Position numbers and translations under genes: made by a program
Notes under the pieces: model-generated
The model's database searches: none
Seen by the model: the letters and a program-made list of their open reading frames with translations, nothing else
What the model was told of the DNA's origin: nothing
Shown here: piece by piece, positions 44,685-56,714 of the stretch
Layout: every line of letters begins with the position of its first letter
How positions within the stretch are numbered: the first letter of the stretch is position 1
From: Cocos nucifera
Lineage: Eukaryota > Streptophyta > Magnoliopsida > Arecales > Arecaceae
Assembly: GCA_006176705.1 (NCBI GenBank)
Contig: QRFJ01001020.1
Span: forward strand, 124,001-188,000
DNA length: 64,000 nucleotides
Reading direction: 5' to 3'

Positions 44685-45433
44685 TAGAGCTGTCAAAATA
44701 AATCAGGGCTCATAGGTCCTAAAAATGGACCGAGTCAGGCCAAAAAATTTTAGCCCGTTTATGCAAATGAGCTGTTTGGCCCAGCCCCTGCAGCCCATGG
44801 GCTGAACTGGGTTAGGACTAGATCAGCCCATGGGCTAGTCCATTATTTTTTTTATTTTTTGTCCCTTCTCCTTCCTCCGCATATCACACCATCCCCCACC
44901 CCCCTGCTGCTCCGCACACCCTAACTCCCACGGCACCCCGCCTGTCGTGCCTCCAACACCACCCCCAGGCCCCATAGCCGTCCCGCTGCTCCACACGTCC
45001 TCCCAACCTCCCACACCACTCCTGGCCCTCGATGAATCCACACCCTACCGCCTCTATCGCCGTGCTCCCCACCCACCCACTTCGATCGCCACCCTCACCC
45101 ACCCCACCGGTCCCCCACACGGTCCCACTACTCCACACACCCCACCCCCTATGGCCTATCGGGCATTCGACATCACACCCCAGCCTCCTAGGCATCCGCA
45201 CTGCCCCCTGGCCACCTTTTCACTCTAGCACTCCCATGCCTCTACATTGTACGCTAGTATCAACCCTAGAAAAAAAGAAAAAAAGAAGTGGACTGGCCCG
45301 ACCATAACCCATAGCCCACATGGACTAGGGCCGAATTGAATTTTTGTAGCCCATTTTAACAAGTGGGCCGGCCGGCCCACATAATCATAGCCAATGTGGG
45401 CTAGGGCCGGGCCGGCCCATTTTGATAGCTCTA
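44685..45433. mobile_element. hAT-type non-autonomous element
   Basis: Terminal inverted repeats TAGAGCTGTCAAAAT (44685) and the reverse complement of ATTTTGATAGCTCTA (45433) match at 14 of 15 positions. The flanking 8-mers TAGATGGA and GGAATGGA are similar, and copy B without the element reads GAAATGGA at the same site. The core is C-rich (44880-45230), giving Pro-rich spurious frames; no transposase is present. Confidence 0.75.
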
Positions 45434-45516
45434 GGAATGGAGCCGGTGCTCGGCTCGGCCCACATAATTACAGCTAATGTGGGCTAGGGCTGGGCTGACC
45501 CATTTTGATAGCTTTA
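45434..45516. repeat. Duplicated hAT end plus flank
   Basis: About 83 bp repeats the last part of the hAT element together with the ggaatggagccggtgc flank. It ends in a second ATTTTGATAGCTTTA followed by ggaatgaaaccagtgc. Confidence 0.65.
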
Positions 45517-46640
45517 GGAATGAAACCAGTGCAAATAGCTGGCTCCTATGGAATTTGGTATAATCCAACAAATCATAGAACTTGCCATCTATGTCTTGCA
45601 CTGCATCGAACACCACTTCAGGACTCAAACTCTAGAACGCCGTTTATAAGAAGAGGTGAATGACAACAAGCTTAGAAGATGACATAACAATAATTAACAT
45701 TAATAACTAACAAATTATAACCAGAATAATGTTTTGCAAAGCTGTTAAAAGCCCGTGAATAGTGTCATTTGCAACCAAAAGAACCATGAATAATCCCAGA
45801 AATTTTTGGTTCGATGCAACTATTAGGCTATGGCAGTAGCATATTGCCAATAGCTCAGGCAAACAACTAGTAATACCCCAAAAGAGCGTAATCCTATTCA
45901 ACTTTAAACATAGGTAGGCCTAGAATTATTTTCAACCGATTCTCTAGTTGTGGCATTCACCGTCCATAGGGACAACTCTCAGTTAAAATACAACTGCTTT
46001 TATCCTCGGACCTAACCTGCATCCATTAACTCTAGAACTTAGCTCTAGGTATGTTAAGACTAGATCAGCTAAGATTTGTTAATGGGAATTAGTGATTGCT
46101 TTTACTCGAGCAAATCATTTAGATCATGCGTGTACATCGATTTGAGATGAACCTCTTGGAATTTCTTTCGTGCTCATGTCGCAATCTCTTAGATTCTAAA
46201 CTAGCAACCAAAATAGAAAATACATATATAAAATCCTAATTTTTCAGCTTTTTTCTCGAGATAATCTCTTTGTGTGATCTATTATACTTCAGCACATTCC
46301 GACAAAAACATCCATGTATGGAATGAAAAAATCTAATGGACCACCAGGTTTGTGATGTCTACTTGTATCCTGAAAGAACATGTGCTATAAAAGTGCTACG
46401 AAAACGTCAACCATGCTTGCAGATGGGTTTATCTGACGCCATGGTTGACAAGCACAAATCCAACTCCAACGGAGTACAAATTTTCCAAGTCCACTCCGTA
46501 AGTGATCATGGACTCAGATCAAGTCATCAATCATTGTCTGTGTCTCGAGTTCTTTTCTTAACTTTTTTTTCTAGAGCTAAATTTTGAATAAATCCATTGG
46601 GTTTTCTGAACTAGCTACATGCTTGAGTCTGCCTGCAGAG
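45517..46640 (-). other. Copy A conserved segment, possible minus-strand gene debris
   Basis: Matches 54515-55300. Minus-strand frames here (a VFDAVQDIDGKFYDLLD-like piece at about 45500-45620 and a hydrophobic ALQNIILVIIC-like piece near 45710-45760) have counterparts in copy B, but they are not continuous and no family was recognised. On the plus strand a good splice donor, GTAAGT, occurs at 46498. It could be broken exons or simply shared non-coding sequence. Confidence 0.25.
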
Positions 46641-47274
46641 GGCTTCAGTGCAAAAAAAAGTTCTTCTGCCTCCACCGAACTTGTCACATACATGCCTTGA
46701 GGAAACATTGCATATAGCTTATTTCATGATTCAGAAAATCTCAAAACCATGTCTTGGAATAGCTGCTCTACTAGATTAAGTAATCCACTTTGATCTATAG
46801 GAAAATTCGAAAAAAAAAAATTTACAATAAAATCTATTTGTTTATAAGATTGCAAAGACTAGAGATTGGCTAGGCTACTTAAAATCTCAAGGACTAGACT
46901 TATGTAATCTTCTCTGAGGGTCAAGATAAATAGAGATGTAGGATGCATTTGGTAATCAAAATAAGATTTAAATATTATAAAAAAGTAGGGATAGGATTTT
47001 AGGAGATTGGGATATTTCTCATTTCCTCCTATAATTAAAATAAAAATGAGATTTCCTCCAACTAAATGGCTAGAATGAAAGTCATTAATTTTTATTTTCA
47101 ATCCAACACCTCCCAACCAACCATGCCAATAGTTTCTTTTTGCTCCTCATTCTAGTATATATTCATGATTTTAGATAACAATTGAATAGCACCTCTAACA
47201 ATTTCCACTCATTCTGTTACAAACCTAACATAAAAATGAAACAAACTAGCTAGAAATATTATATATATATACTA
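46641..47274. other. Copy A duplicated spacer
   Basis: Matches 55300-55880 of copy B (gagattggctaggctactta and gcatttggt blocks). No gene is evident on either strand. Confidence 0.5.
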
Positions 47275-48362
47275 GACGAAGACTCATGCATTGCGCAGGA
47301 TAGATAATTATAGTCTATAATTATTAATTTTTTCTAAAAATAAATATTTATAATAATTTTTTTTTATTTTTTAATATTTTATTTATTATATATATAATAT
47401 ATTTTTTATTATTTTATAAAATAATATTTTATTTTATTTTTTTCATCCTGTTCTCACATCTTCTATGCATCCGTCGTTACCACTGCACTCTTCTATCATC
47501 CCATCACGACTTTTCTTCTTTCTCGATAAACGCTGATCTCGATCACACTCCCGCTCCTTCTATTCTTCTCATATCTTCTCTGCGTCTATCAATGCCGTCC
47601 CACCATTACTCTTCATTTCTTTCAACAAACATCGATCTTGATCGCACTTTTCGACGTCCCTGTCGGTACCGCCGCCCCCAGCACCATCACTGAAGGAAGA
47701 AAAAAACCTCTCCCTATTCTTTTCTTTTTTTTTTTTATAAAATAATATTTTATTATTATTTTTTTCTTCTTGCTTCCTATTCTCATATCTTTTGCACGTT
47801 CGTCGATGCCATCCCACCATGGCTCTTCTTTTCTCTCGATAAATATCAATTTCAATCGCACTTCATCCACTCACTTCTTCTCATACCTTCTTCAAACTTT
47901 TGGAGACTATTAAATATAGGGATTTGATTTTCAAATCGATGAAGTACCATGCTATATTTATGGATAATTTATTAGATTTAATCTGATATAATCCGATGGA
48001 TCGATTTAGATCTCAAAATATATTATTTTTTTAAAAAATAAAAATATTATTTAAAAAAATAAATTAGTATGTTATTATTTTTAAAATTTAAAAATAATAT
48101 ACTATTTTTTAAAATAATAATAAATTAATATTTTTAAAAAAATATTATTACTATTTTTATAATATTTTATTTAAAAAAATAATAATTTTTTTTAAAATAT
48201 TATTTTATTATTATTTAAAAATAATATTTAAATTATTATAAATAATAAAAATAATAATTTATATGATATAACTAAAATCATCTAAGATGTTTAGATGGCA
48301 ACACTATAATACTTTTTTTAGAATATTATTTTTTATATATAATAGATATATATATGTGCGTG
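47275..48362. mobile_element. AT-rich insertion present only in copy A
   Basis: Copy B passes directly from an (AT)n run to gatgtagcagtttctcaa-type sequence; copy A has about 1.1 kb between. It begins actagacgaagactcatgca with ttgcgcagg, a start reminiscent of plant repeats, and holds pyrimidine-rich then AT-rich DNA. Terminal repeats were not identified, so the element type is unknown. The alternative is a deletion in B. Confidence 0.4.
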
Positions 48363-48997
48363 TGTGTGATGTAGCAGTTTCTCAAATACCATATCTAGAA
48401 TAAATACTACTTACTTAAATACAGAATAGTACTATTTCAAATTTTTTTTAAATGTAATCTCATCATATTGATTTAGTGATATGTTACTTATATAATTTTT
48501 TTTTCTTTTATCTTTATGATATCTTATAGTTGATATAGCAGTCTTAATGTGCACTGTGGCAAAAATAATGGTACGGATGATATACATATGGAATTAATTT
48601 CATGTTAAAAATATGAAAACTATTGACACGCTTGTTTCTTCCATTTTTATTTATCTTTTATCAAACATCATAAATATTAAACTCCACAATTAAACCTTTT
48701 TGGTTAAATATCTTGCTGGACATGACTAGGTAAATTGGGTCAGCGCTAGTTGTCTCGAGTCAAATAAATGAGACAACCTATTTGTGAAAGAAGATAAAAT
48801 TTGAAACTCAAAGACCAAGTCGAGATGAAATTTAATTAAGTGGATGAGTCCGGAGTTGACATAATAAGCTCTTAATTAGGGTCTCCCCCTTGTGCATACA
48901 ATACCCAAAAGAGCTAACTTAAATGAGGATTGCTATGGTTTTTTTTATAATATTTTATAAAAAATAAATAAACATCTAAATTATCCAACAAGATGGG
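48363..48997. other. Copy A duplicated spacer
   Basis: Matches 55935-56390 and 62345-62475 of copy B, across the LINE insertion site. It carries the empty target aataagctcttaatt at about 48869-48884. No gene seen. Confidence 0.5.
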
Positions 48998-49490
48998 ACA
49001 TTTAAGATTCATTCTTTTGCTAGTAAAAAATTTATCTAAAAATCTATATTTTTATAGATAAATATCTTTTAGATAATATTTAGATAGAAAAATAATTTAT
49101 CTATATTTTTTTATACATAAAAAAGTTACTCCAAAATCTATTATCTACATTCTTTTACATTACTATTTTTTTAAATAAATTATTAAAATTTATCTATATT
49201 ATTTATAATATTATTTATATTTTTTAATTTTGAAAAAAAATAGATGATCAAGTTATTGAGTATTGAATAATGAAAATATCGAAAATAAGGATGAAATATT
49301 TTAGATATAAAATTAAATATCTATTTCATTGGTTGATAGAAAATGATTTAGCCATTTCTAAATGAATAAGATTTTTTTTAATATTTTATAAGTAAATATT
49401 ATTTAGAAAAAAATATTTTTTATTTTTAAAAATATAAAAATATAGATGGGTTGGTTAAAAAATATATCAATGATATTCGTCCGTCATAGG
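48998..49490. mobile_element. AT-rich insertion present only in copy A (type unknown)
   Basis: Flanked by gggacattt and gggatctta, consistent with an approximate 9-bp duplication; copy B has one gggtatcta at the site. The interior is AT-rich with repeated tttatctaaaa / tagataaat motifs. No terminal inverted repeat is evident, so the transposon class is not assigned. Confidence 0.4.
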
Positions 49491-50009
49491 ACGGGATCTT
49501 AAAGAATTTTGCGGTTAACAGATTTTACCGGCAGGTTGTCTACGAGTTACGGTGCATTGATTTTGTGAAAAGGAGGAATACTTTATTATTCTCCGTTCTA
49601 AATTGACCGTGCTCCACCGGCCTCAATCTGGATGTTGGAGAACTGCGAACCAACGGTAGATTAGTTGGTGGTGGTTGTGGGGACGGGCGGATGAAGGCAT
49701 ATGATTCTAGGATCATTGCAAGGCAAGGGGTGAAGGGGGACAGTATTAATGCATGGCTGGAGATCGACATGGGCCAGAGTGCTGCCAGAGCTATGAGCGG
49801 GGCGGAAGGGATGGGGAGTGTCCTGGAAGTGGGGGTGGGAACGGTGGCGACCAAGTAGGGAGATGGGAAAGAAGAGGTTGAGGGTGGGGGACAGGATATT
49901 GAGACCTCTACGATGCCACCGCCACCGTCTTCCTCCCTCTCTAGCATCGTCACCACAACCGCTCACCTCGAGCCCAAGAGGAGGAGGAGGGAAGTTTTTG
50001 ATCGTGCGA

Positions 50010-50275
50010 GATAGCCTCTATCCCTATGGTGCCTCTCCCATGCCGCTGAAGAGCTCAAGAGCTTCCACTCATGCCCCTCTGCTGGCTTTCACAATGATCT
50101 CCTGGTTCCTCTTCCTACTTCTTGGCCTCTTCGTCCCTGCCACCTCCCACTTTCACTTGATCTACTCCCTCGCCCACCGCCCCTATGATCTCATCGTCTA
50201 AGTCTCGCTAACCGCAGCCTCCACCCTCTCCTACCTCCGCTTCTCCACCTTCGACTGCCGCTATGGCCAGCCAAT
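50010..50275 (+). pseudogene. DUF3537-like membrane protein, 5' exon fragment (copy A)
   Basis: The frame encodes a Leu-rich transmembrane segment (SWFLFLLLGLFVPATSHF, about 50099-50152). Then comes HRPYDLIV, a stop (TAA, 50199-50201) and, in the same frame, VSLTAASTLSYLRFS, ending RYGQ at about 50270. Order and spacing match the N-terminal part of plant DUF3537 proteins, which are multi-pass membrane proteins of uncertain function, as I remember the family; this was not checked by search. The stop fits a CAA to TAA change. Sequence after 50275 no longer looks coding, so the rest of the gene is missing. The open frame extends upstream to 49818, but that part is low-complexity and the start is uncertain. 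Confidence 0.5.
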
Positions 50276-51205
50276 TACAAAAAATAGCCACCATTTTCAA
50301 TTCCAAAGTGCTTCCAAAATTCAAAATAATCACCGCACCAGCCATGCACGTAACTAGCTAGCTACAATCGGCGGTGGATAAATCAAAACTATCCATATCA
50401 AATCAAATGGTCACGAATATGCGGTGGCAAAAGAAACTTAAAAAGCCATTTAGAGTTGTAGAAAAAGCCTACTTTTATTTCCAGGGTCTTCCGGAGAGCA
50501 GCGTGGAGAACAGTGTTTCCAGGACCACATAGCTTCCAAATGTATAAAAGCAGTGCAGGTTCCTGTCTTACTCTTTTGTGAGGTACAGATATCAGGCACG
50601 CCCAACCGATGATTTTGGGACCTTAGAATAGTGTAGAGACTTGTGACACTACAAGGGGCCTTTGATCTCGATGAGAAGGTCCCTTGTCAAAAAACTTTGC
50701 CAGCACCTTAGCAAGAGAATCTATGGCTAGGGAAAGACGAGTGGTAAGCAACCCTCATTCCACGTCACTCTCAGATTAGGTCATCGTAAGGACTTTCTAG
50801 GATCAGACAAGAAGGAATTAAAGCCGAAGTGCCTTCCCTTTTCCCTATTTTTGTGCCTGGGAATGTAGAAAACAGTGGTCATAAAGGCTAAGTCAAGCCT
50901 GTCTTCGCTGAAGTTTTTGATGAAAGTTGGGAGGGCAGGCCACCCAGGTTTATTAAATATCCTGTTTTGATATTTTCACTCCCGTGCACCCGTTTCTTCA
51001 CTAAGTTATACTTCCCACGAAAACGACAAGACTAAGGAACACAAAATAGTGTCTGAATATCCATATGTAGCTCTATTCCCAGATCAGAATATTTGAAAGT
51101 TTAGGCCTTTCAGAAGACTGCACCATTCTTTTGTTATACTAATGTCATTATATAAGCGAGAGAATTTTTGACATTCTAAAAGATACTACGACAGCTTAGA
51201 GTACT
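50276..51205. other. Copy A downstream segment, no gene recognised
   Basis: Closely matches 63170-64000 of copy B, with an extra part near 50890-51000. Minus-strand frames open in B (63362-63631) are full of stops here, which argues against a conserved protein. Confidence 0.5.
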
Positions 51206-51223
51206 TATTCAACCATGATCTAC

Positions 51224-51231
51224 AATAGAAC
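51224..51231. repeat. hAT target-site duplication AATAGAAC (left)
   Basis: Perfect 8-bp copy of 51983-51990. Confidence 0.85.
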
Positions 51232-51982
51232 TAGGACTGAAAATGGATTCGAGCTAGCCCGAGACCTATCGAGTCAAGCTAGCTTTGAGTTGGGCTTTGA
51301 ACTCAGCTCAAAACTATTTAAGTCAGACTCGAGCCAAAATATAGAGTTCTTTTATTTTCAAACCGGGCTCGGATCTATCTTTGGTCTGGCCCAGGTCCGA
51401 GCCCGATTAAAATCCACATGTTTTGAACCCCCCTGCGAAACCCCCCTCTCCCAATGCAGAACCCCTCCCTCCCCTCTTCCTTACGCATTCGCACCGCAAC
51501 CCCACACCCCTCTATGACTCTTTCCGCACCCTTGCGGCCTGTCATCCCCGACACCCCCATGGCCTATCGCACCACCACCCTCTGTGGCTTTTTCAACTCT
51601 CCCACGGCCCATCACACCCCCACGCTCCCTGTGGCTCCCCCACGATCCGTCGCCCCGCCTCGCCCCGCCCCCTGCGGCTCCCCCAGCACCCTCACGCCCC
51701 TCCGCAGCTCCGCTCGTCACCCTGTCCCCCCGCCCCCTAGTGTTGCACCTCGCAACGAGAAGGGAAGGGGCCATCCAGGCGTCCTCTCCCATTGGCTAGG
51801 AGGGCCGGCCCAATCGGCCTTCAGGCTAGGCTCAGGTCAGGCTTCGAGCTGGGCTCGGATCAGGTTCATGCTTGGATTATTTAGAAAATGTCAGGCTTAA
51901 ACCCAGTATGAAGCCGAAAAAAAATCGGGTTGGGTTCAAGTAGAGATAAAACCCAATCCAGCCCAGCCCACTTTCAGTTCTA
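51232..51982. mobile_element. hAT-type non-autonomous element with C-rich core
   Basis: Terminal inverted repeats TAGGACTGAAAATGG (51232) and the reverse complement of CCACTTTCAGTTCTA (51982) match at 13 of 15 positions. A perfect 8-bp duplication AATAGAAC flanks it, as expected for the hAT superfamily. The inner flanks are gagctcgggc-rich, and the core (51425-51770) is strongly C-rich with repeated ccc(c/a)tgcggctcccccac. It has no transposase. It resembles the 44685 element in size and plan, though the end sequences differ. Confidence 0.85.
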
Positions 51983-51990
51983 AATAGAAC
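51983..51990. repeat. hAT target-site duplication AATAGAAC (right)
   Basis: Perfect 8-bp copy of 51224-51231. Confidence 0.85.
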
Positions 51991-52059
51991 TCACATGTAG
52001 AAGCTTCCCACCATAGCTAAAATCAAAACCATGAATGGAAAATTCTCCCTGTCGACAAC

Positions 52060-52154
52060 TATAAATAGATGGGCGTTACCACTTTTGTATCCTTTGCCTC
52101 ATGGCTGAAAAGATGAGTTCAACGTTCACATTTTTATGCTATGGACTTGTGTGA
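52060..52154 (+). promoter_or_regulatory. Possible promoter with first-exon remnant
   Basis: TATAAATA at 52060-52067 is followed 34 bp later by an ATG (52101). The frame reads MAEKMSSTFTFLCYGLV and then stops (TGA, 52152-52154). Start context and a hydrophobic N-terminus look like the beginning of a secreted-protein gene, but no continuation was found. Confidence 0.3.
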
Positions 52155-53632
52155 ACTAAATTGACCATGATTGATGATTAAAAAAAGAAGTGACCAATCG
52201 GTCGTTCTTTCAAGTTTGCTTCAAAAAGATTTTGTTATAGAATTAATACTTTAGCCTATGAATATTTTTGCACCGACAACATTAAGAGACAATTGTCATA
52301 TTCTTGGCACATTTAATAAGATTTAATTGACATACCTCAAGGATTTGATAGCATTAAGAACTAACATGATAAATATGTGGCCGACATCTTATCTTATTAG
52401 CAAAGGCCTTTTTGTAGATAGCATTCCGTGGTGGTTGTTGACCATTACACGTATTGACAATATCGACAGCGCTTTTTATGCGTCCAATCTTGCCAAGAAG
52501 CGGTGGATGAGCAATCTAATCTAATGTCTATGAAATAATGATGGTAATGCTAAAATTCCATTATATATATTATTTTCTTGAAGGCAGGATTTTGGTCCCA
52601 TGGACACATGCCTACAACATTTTCATCCCACTCAAAACAAATAACATGATTTGTGCATAGATTTACAGAAGTGGTGATGCTTTATTCAATTTGTTTAGCA
52701 GGGAAATGGGATTTTGCTTATGGTAACAAGATATATAAAATTTTCCATGATTGCTATGTCATTATGAGATTGATATATTATTTCAGAAAGTCCATATGAT
52801 CCTACCATAAGATTTCTCACCAATATCTAAACAATTTAATTACGTTTTGCAACATGTTATGACTCAATATATAATCATCTCAGCAAAAAGAACCATGGCA
52901 GTAAGCTGCTGTTACACCAACTTGGTCAGTTGGTCAATGGAGATAAACATGACTCTCTGGGTATTGACCATTTCGTCTGACAACATTAGGAGTTTACTTG
53001 GAACACTGCCTGGTTGATTTGACTCAATGTGATCCATTAAGTCCTTCAAATCACTGCTTTGGAAGTCCTTGCTGGACCATACAAGTTGACCTGAGACTTG
53101 GTTGATCTGGATTGAGCCTTAATATACGTTCCATTGCAATTTTTTCATTTCACAATTGAATTACATTACTAGATGCTTTGGTACAATTTCTTCCTTTCTT
53201 GCTCTCTTTTTTAATTTTTACTCTCCTTTTTCCTATTAGCCCTGAGCTTTTGGATTTCAAAATGGACCATACTCGCAAGCATTTTGGCATTTTTTGTAAT
53301 GGTGGATGCATTAAATTCAGAGAAATTTTTTCTTTCAAGCTCTCAAACTAACATCCAACCTTCTCAGCTGATCACAATTTCTTAGCCAATGCACAGAGAA
53401 GTGGGCATCATGATACATAGAAAGGCCAATTGACATATAGGGAGGCAAACCTAGTTGATTGAAAATTTATGATCTTGGAACCACTGCACAACTCTCAAAT
53501 GTTGCATCTAGACTTGGAAAAAAAACGGAGACAAAATATGGGAGGTGACACAGATTTATGTAGAGAACTAAGTTAAATAAAACATAAAAAACAGTGAACA
53601 TGCTTTCCAGAAAGAAAGAATGGTGAACAAAA
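52155..53632. other. Spacer between duplication copies, no gene recognised
   Basis: Mixed AT-rich sequence. Short frames on both strands show no family features. It is present once only and is not part of the duplication. Confidence 0.5.
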
Positions 53633-54499
53633 ATAGTAAAAATAGCTTCTGTCATATTGAATCACAAGGTTAAGAGGGGATTTAAACTTCCTGCAAAATA
53701 TGGTGGCTTTGCCAAAAAGTTTTAGGAGTCAATCGAGGCAAGGAAAGAATACATACAAGAAATATAATAGATGTAAAACTTGTTTGTACATGTCATTGTG
53801 AGAATAAGAGGGAGTCCTATCAGGGATTCCATCCATATATCACCACCAAGGAAGTTCCTCTTGTAATGAAATTACGTTAGGTGAAATATTGGTGATTACA
53901 CTTGACACAGGCTTCACTCACAGGTTGTTGAGAGAGAAGATGTACAAAGGAACAAAAATAGAAAAGTAGAAGAAAACTTCATGAAGATTTTTATTAATCA
54001 ACCAAAACAATCAAATACAAACTAAATCCTAGGGTGTCTTACACAGGCCCTATTTGGTCCTACTTTATTTCTGCTTTAATTGCTTTGCTTTAAAGAAACC
54101 AGACAAAAACTAAGATTGAGGTATATCATAACCCAAAACTTTTTTAAATGCTTTGCTTTAAGAATAATCAAGATCTTGGATTTTAAATATATTACATTCC
54201 ACTCTATAAGTACCTTAGGAGATACTTTTTTTTCTCCAGCAGAAACTACTTGGAACAAACTCATATAATTTCTCTTCGAAAGATAGAACAACACAGCACA
54301 ACAACTATTACCAAACAATCAATTATTTTTATTTACTTAATTTTACGGCACATCGGCTATTACCAAACATCCTTATAGATGAGTCTTATAAATTTGACTA
54401 AAAATAAAACATCTCGTTGAAAAGTAAAAGAAAAAATAATAGGACTGCTAGCTAGACTACAAAATCCAAAAATTAGGCAAAAAACTAGTGCTTTCTCAA

Positions 54500-55160
54500 A
54501 TGACAAATTGAAATGGAACCGGTGCGAATAAGCTGGCTCCTATGGGATTTGCTATCATCCAACAAATCATAGAGCTTGCCGGCTATGTCTTGTACCGCAT
54601 CAACACCACTTCAAAATTCAAACGCTAGAACGCCGTTTATAAGCAGAGGTGAATGACCACTGAGGTAACACTCGGGTCATTGGCTGCTAGTTTCCATGAA
54701 AACAAGCTTAGAAAATGACATAACAATAATTAACCACAATAACGAACAAATTGTAACCAGAACAATTGTTTGCAAAGCTGCCAAAAGTTTGTGAATGGTG
54801 TCATTTGGCAACCAAAAGAAACCATGAATAATCCCAGAAATTTTTGGCTTTTTTTTTTTGAGATAATCTCCTTTGTGTGATCTATTATACTTCAGCATTT
54901 TCCGACAAAAACATCCATGTATGGAATGAAAAAATCTCATGGACCACCAGGTTAGTGATGTCTACTTAGTTTTCCTGAAAGAACATGTGCTATAAAAATG
55001 CTACGAAAACGTCAACCATGCTTGCAGATGGGTTTATCTGACGCCATGGATGATAACAAATCTTTTGTCGTAGCTTAGGTCGATGGTGACAAGCACAAAT
55101 CCAACTCCAATGGAGTACAAATTTTCCAAGTCCACTCCGTAAGTGATCATGTACTCAGAA
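54500..55160 (-). other. Copy B conserved segment, possible minus-strand gene debris
   Basis: A minus-strand frame (54677-54940) includes a hydrophobic segment, TIVLVTICSLLWLIIVMSF, and further downstream a VDAVQDIAGKLYDLLDDS-like piece. Near 55030-55155 the minus strand reads YGVDLENLYSIGVGFVLVT-like sequence, while the plus strand ends at a GTAAGT donor (55138). Copy A has related but more broken sequence. I do not recognise a family and cannot decide the coding strand. Confidence 0.25.
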
Positions 55161-56379
55161 CAAGTCATCGATCATTGTCTGTGTCTCGAGTTCTTTTTCT
55201 TAACTCTTTTTTCTAGAGCTAAATTTTGAATTAATCCGTTGGGTTTTCTGAACTAGCTAGCTACATGCTTGAGTTTGCCTGCAGAGGGCTTCAGTGCCAA
55301 AAAAAAAGTTCTGCCTCCACCAAACTTGTCACATACATGCCTTGTACGAAACATTGCATGTAGCTTACTTCATGATTCAGAAAATCTCAAAATCATGTCT
55401 TGGAATAGCTGCTCTACTAGATTAAAATCTTTTTGTTTATATAGATTACAAAGACTAGAGATTGGCTAGGCTACTTAAAATCTCAAAGCCTAGACTTATG
55501 TAATCGCCTTCTAGGGTCAAGATAAATAGAGATGTAGGGTGCATTTGGTTCGCAATTAGAATCCGAATGAATTAAAATAGGATTTGAATTTATCATATCC
55601 ACCGATGCATTTGGCTCGTAACAAGAATTGGAATTCAAATAAGATTTGAATACTATGGAAGAGTAAGGGTTGGATTTTAGGAGATTGGCACATTTTCCAT
55701 TTCCTTCTAGAATTGGGAATCATTAATTCCCATTTCCATTCCAGAATCCAACACCCCCCAAACAAGCATGCCAATGATTTCTTTTGCCCCTCATTCTAGT
55801 ATATGTTCATGGTTTTAGATAACAATTGAATGGCACTTGTAACAGTTTCCACTCATTCTGTTACAAACCTAACATACAAGCTAGCAATACCAACTATATA
55901 TATATATAATGACTGCTTACAATTGAATTTCTAATGTAGTAGTTTCTCAAGTACCATATCTCGAACAAATACTACTTAGATACAGAATAGTACTATTTCA
56001 ATTTTTTTTAAAGAAAATGTAATGTTATCATATCGATTTTTTTCTTTTATCTTCATGATATAGCAGTCTTAATGTGCACTACCATTATAATGGTACGAAC
56101 GGTATACCTATGGAATTAATTTCATGTTAAAAATATGAAAACTATTGACATACTTGTTTCTTCCATATATACTTATCTTTTATCAAACATCACAAATTTT
56201 AAACTACACAATTAAACCTTACTGGTTAAATACCTTGCTAGACATGACTAAGTTAATTTGGTCTGATTGTCTTGAGTGAACTAAATGAGTCAATCTAGTG
56301 TGAAAGAAGATAGAATTTTCAACTCAAAGACCAAGTGGAGATGGAATTTAATTAGGTTAGATGAGTTAGGAGTTGACAC
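55161..56379. other. Copy B spacer, no gene
   Basis: Matches parts of 46540-48880 of copy A. An (AT)n run lies at about 55893-55908. No coding sequence was recognised. Confidence 0.5.
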
Positions 56380-56390
56380 AATGAGCTCTT
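56380..56390. repeat. LINE target-site duplication (left)
   Basis: AATGAGCTCTT here and AAAGAGCTCTT at 62345-62355 flank the LINE. Copy A has a single aataagctctt (about 48869-48879), the empty site. Confidence 0.75.
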
Positions 56391-56429
56391 TTTTATTTTT
56401 TATTTTTTTTATTTCTTATTTTTTTTGTA

Positions 56430-56709
56430 AAAGGGAGGCTAAAATCCACCTAGTGTGCTTTATTAAAGGGAGTTAAAAGCTTAAGAACATAATGCAAGTT
56501 TGGCATGAAGCCAAACTTAAGATAGGACAAAAAGGATAAAAGCATATCCCTTTCTCGACTAGGGTTTATCCTAAAAAGGTAGTATAAACACGAAGATCAA
56601 TAACCAGATATTATCTCAAAATGGTTTTTTTTTCATATTGTTTCACATTTAGGGGACAACATAAGAGGCAAAGTGTACCTTCGATTAGTTCTTATCAATT
56701 TCTAAGCTC
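56430..56709 (-). pseudogene. LINE 3' end
   Basis: On the minus strand this runs from the LTR insertion site to the A-rich tail: gataaccctag-like sequence, then ttaactccctttaataaagc and a Lys/Asn-rich end. It is the last coding and untranslated part of the truncated LINE. Confidence 0.65.
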
Positions 56710-56714
56710 CTTTA
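56710..56714 (+). repeat. Target-site duplication CTTTA (left)
   Basis: CTTTA precedes the LTR; CTTTG (61359-61363) follows the other LTR, one transition apart. Confidence 0.7.

Larger units (their letters stand above)
44144..51205 (+). repeat. Segmental duplication, copy A
   Basis: Collinear with 53633-64000. The left boundary is at atagtaaaaatagctt, shared with 53633. The right end continues at least to gcttagagtactta, which is where copy B reaches the end of the window. Large differences: A has a hAT element (44685-45516), a segment at 45810-46240, an AT-rich block (about 47275-48362) and about 490 bp at 48998-49490 that B lacks; B has a LINE that A lacks. Confidence 0.85.

Noticed and set aside
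44835..45307. Gly- or Pro-rich frames on both strands
   Set aside because: They lie in the C-rich core of a hAT element and show no domain; base composition alone explains the absence of stops.
51375..51900. Pro/Arg-rich frames of up to 148 codons
   Set aside because: C-rich core of the 51232-51982 hAT element, the same explanation.
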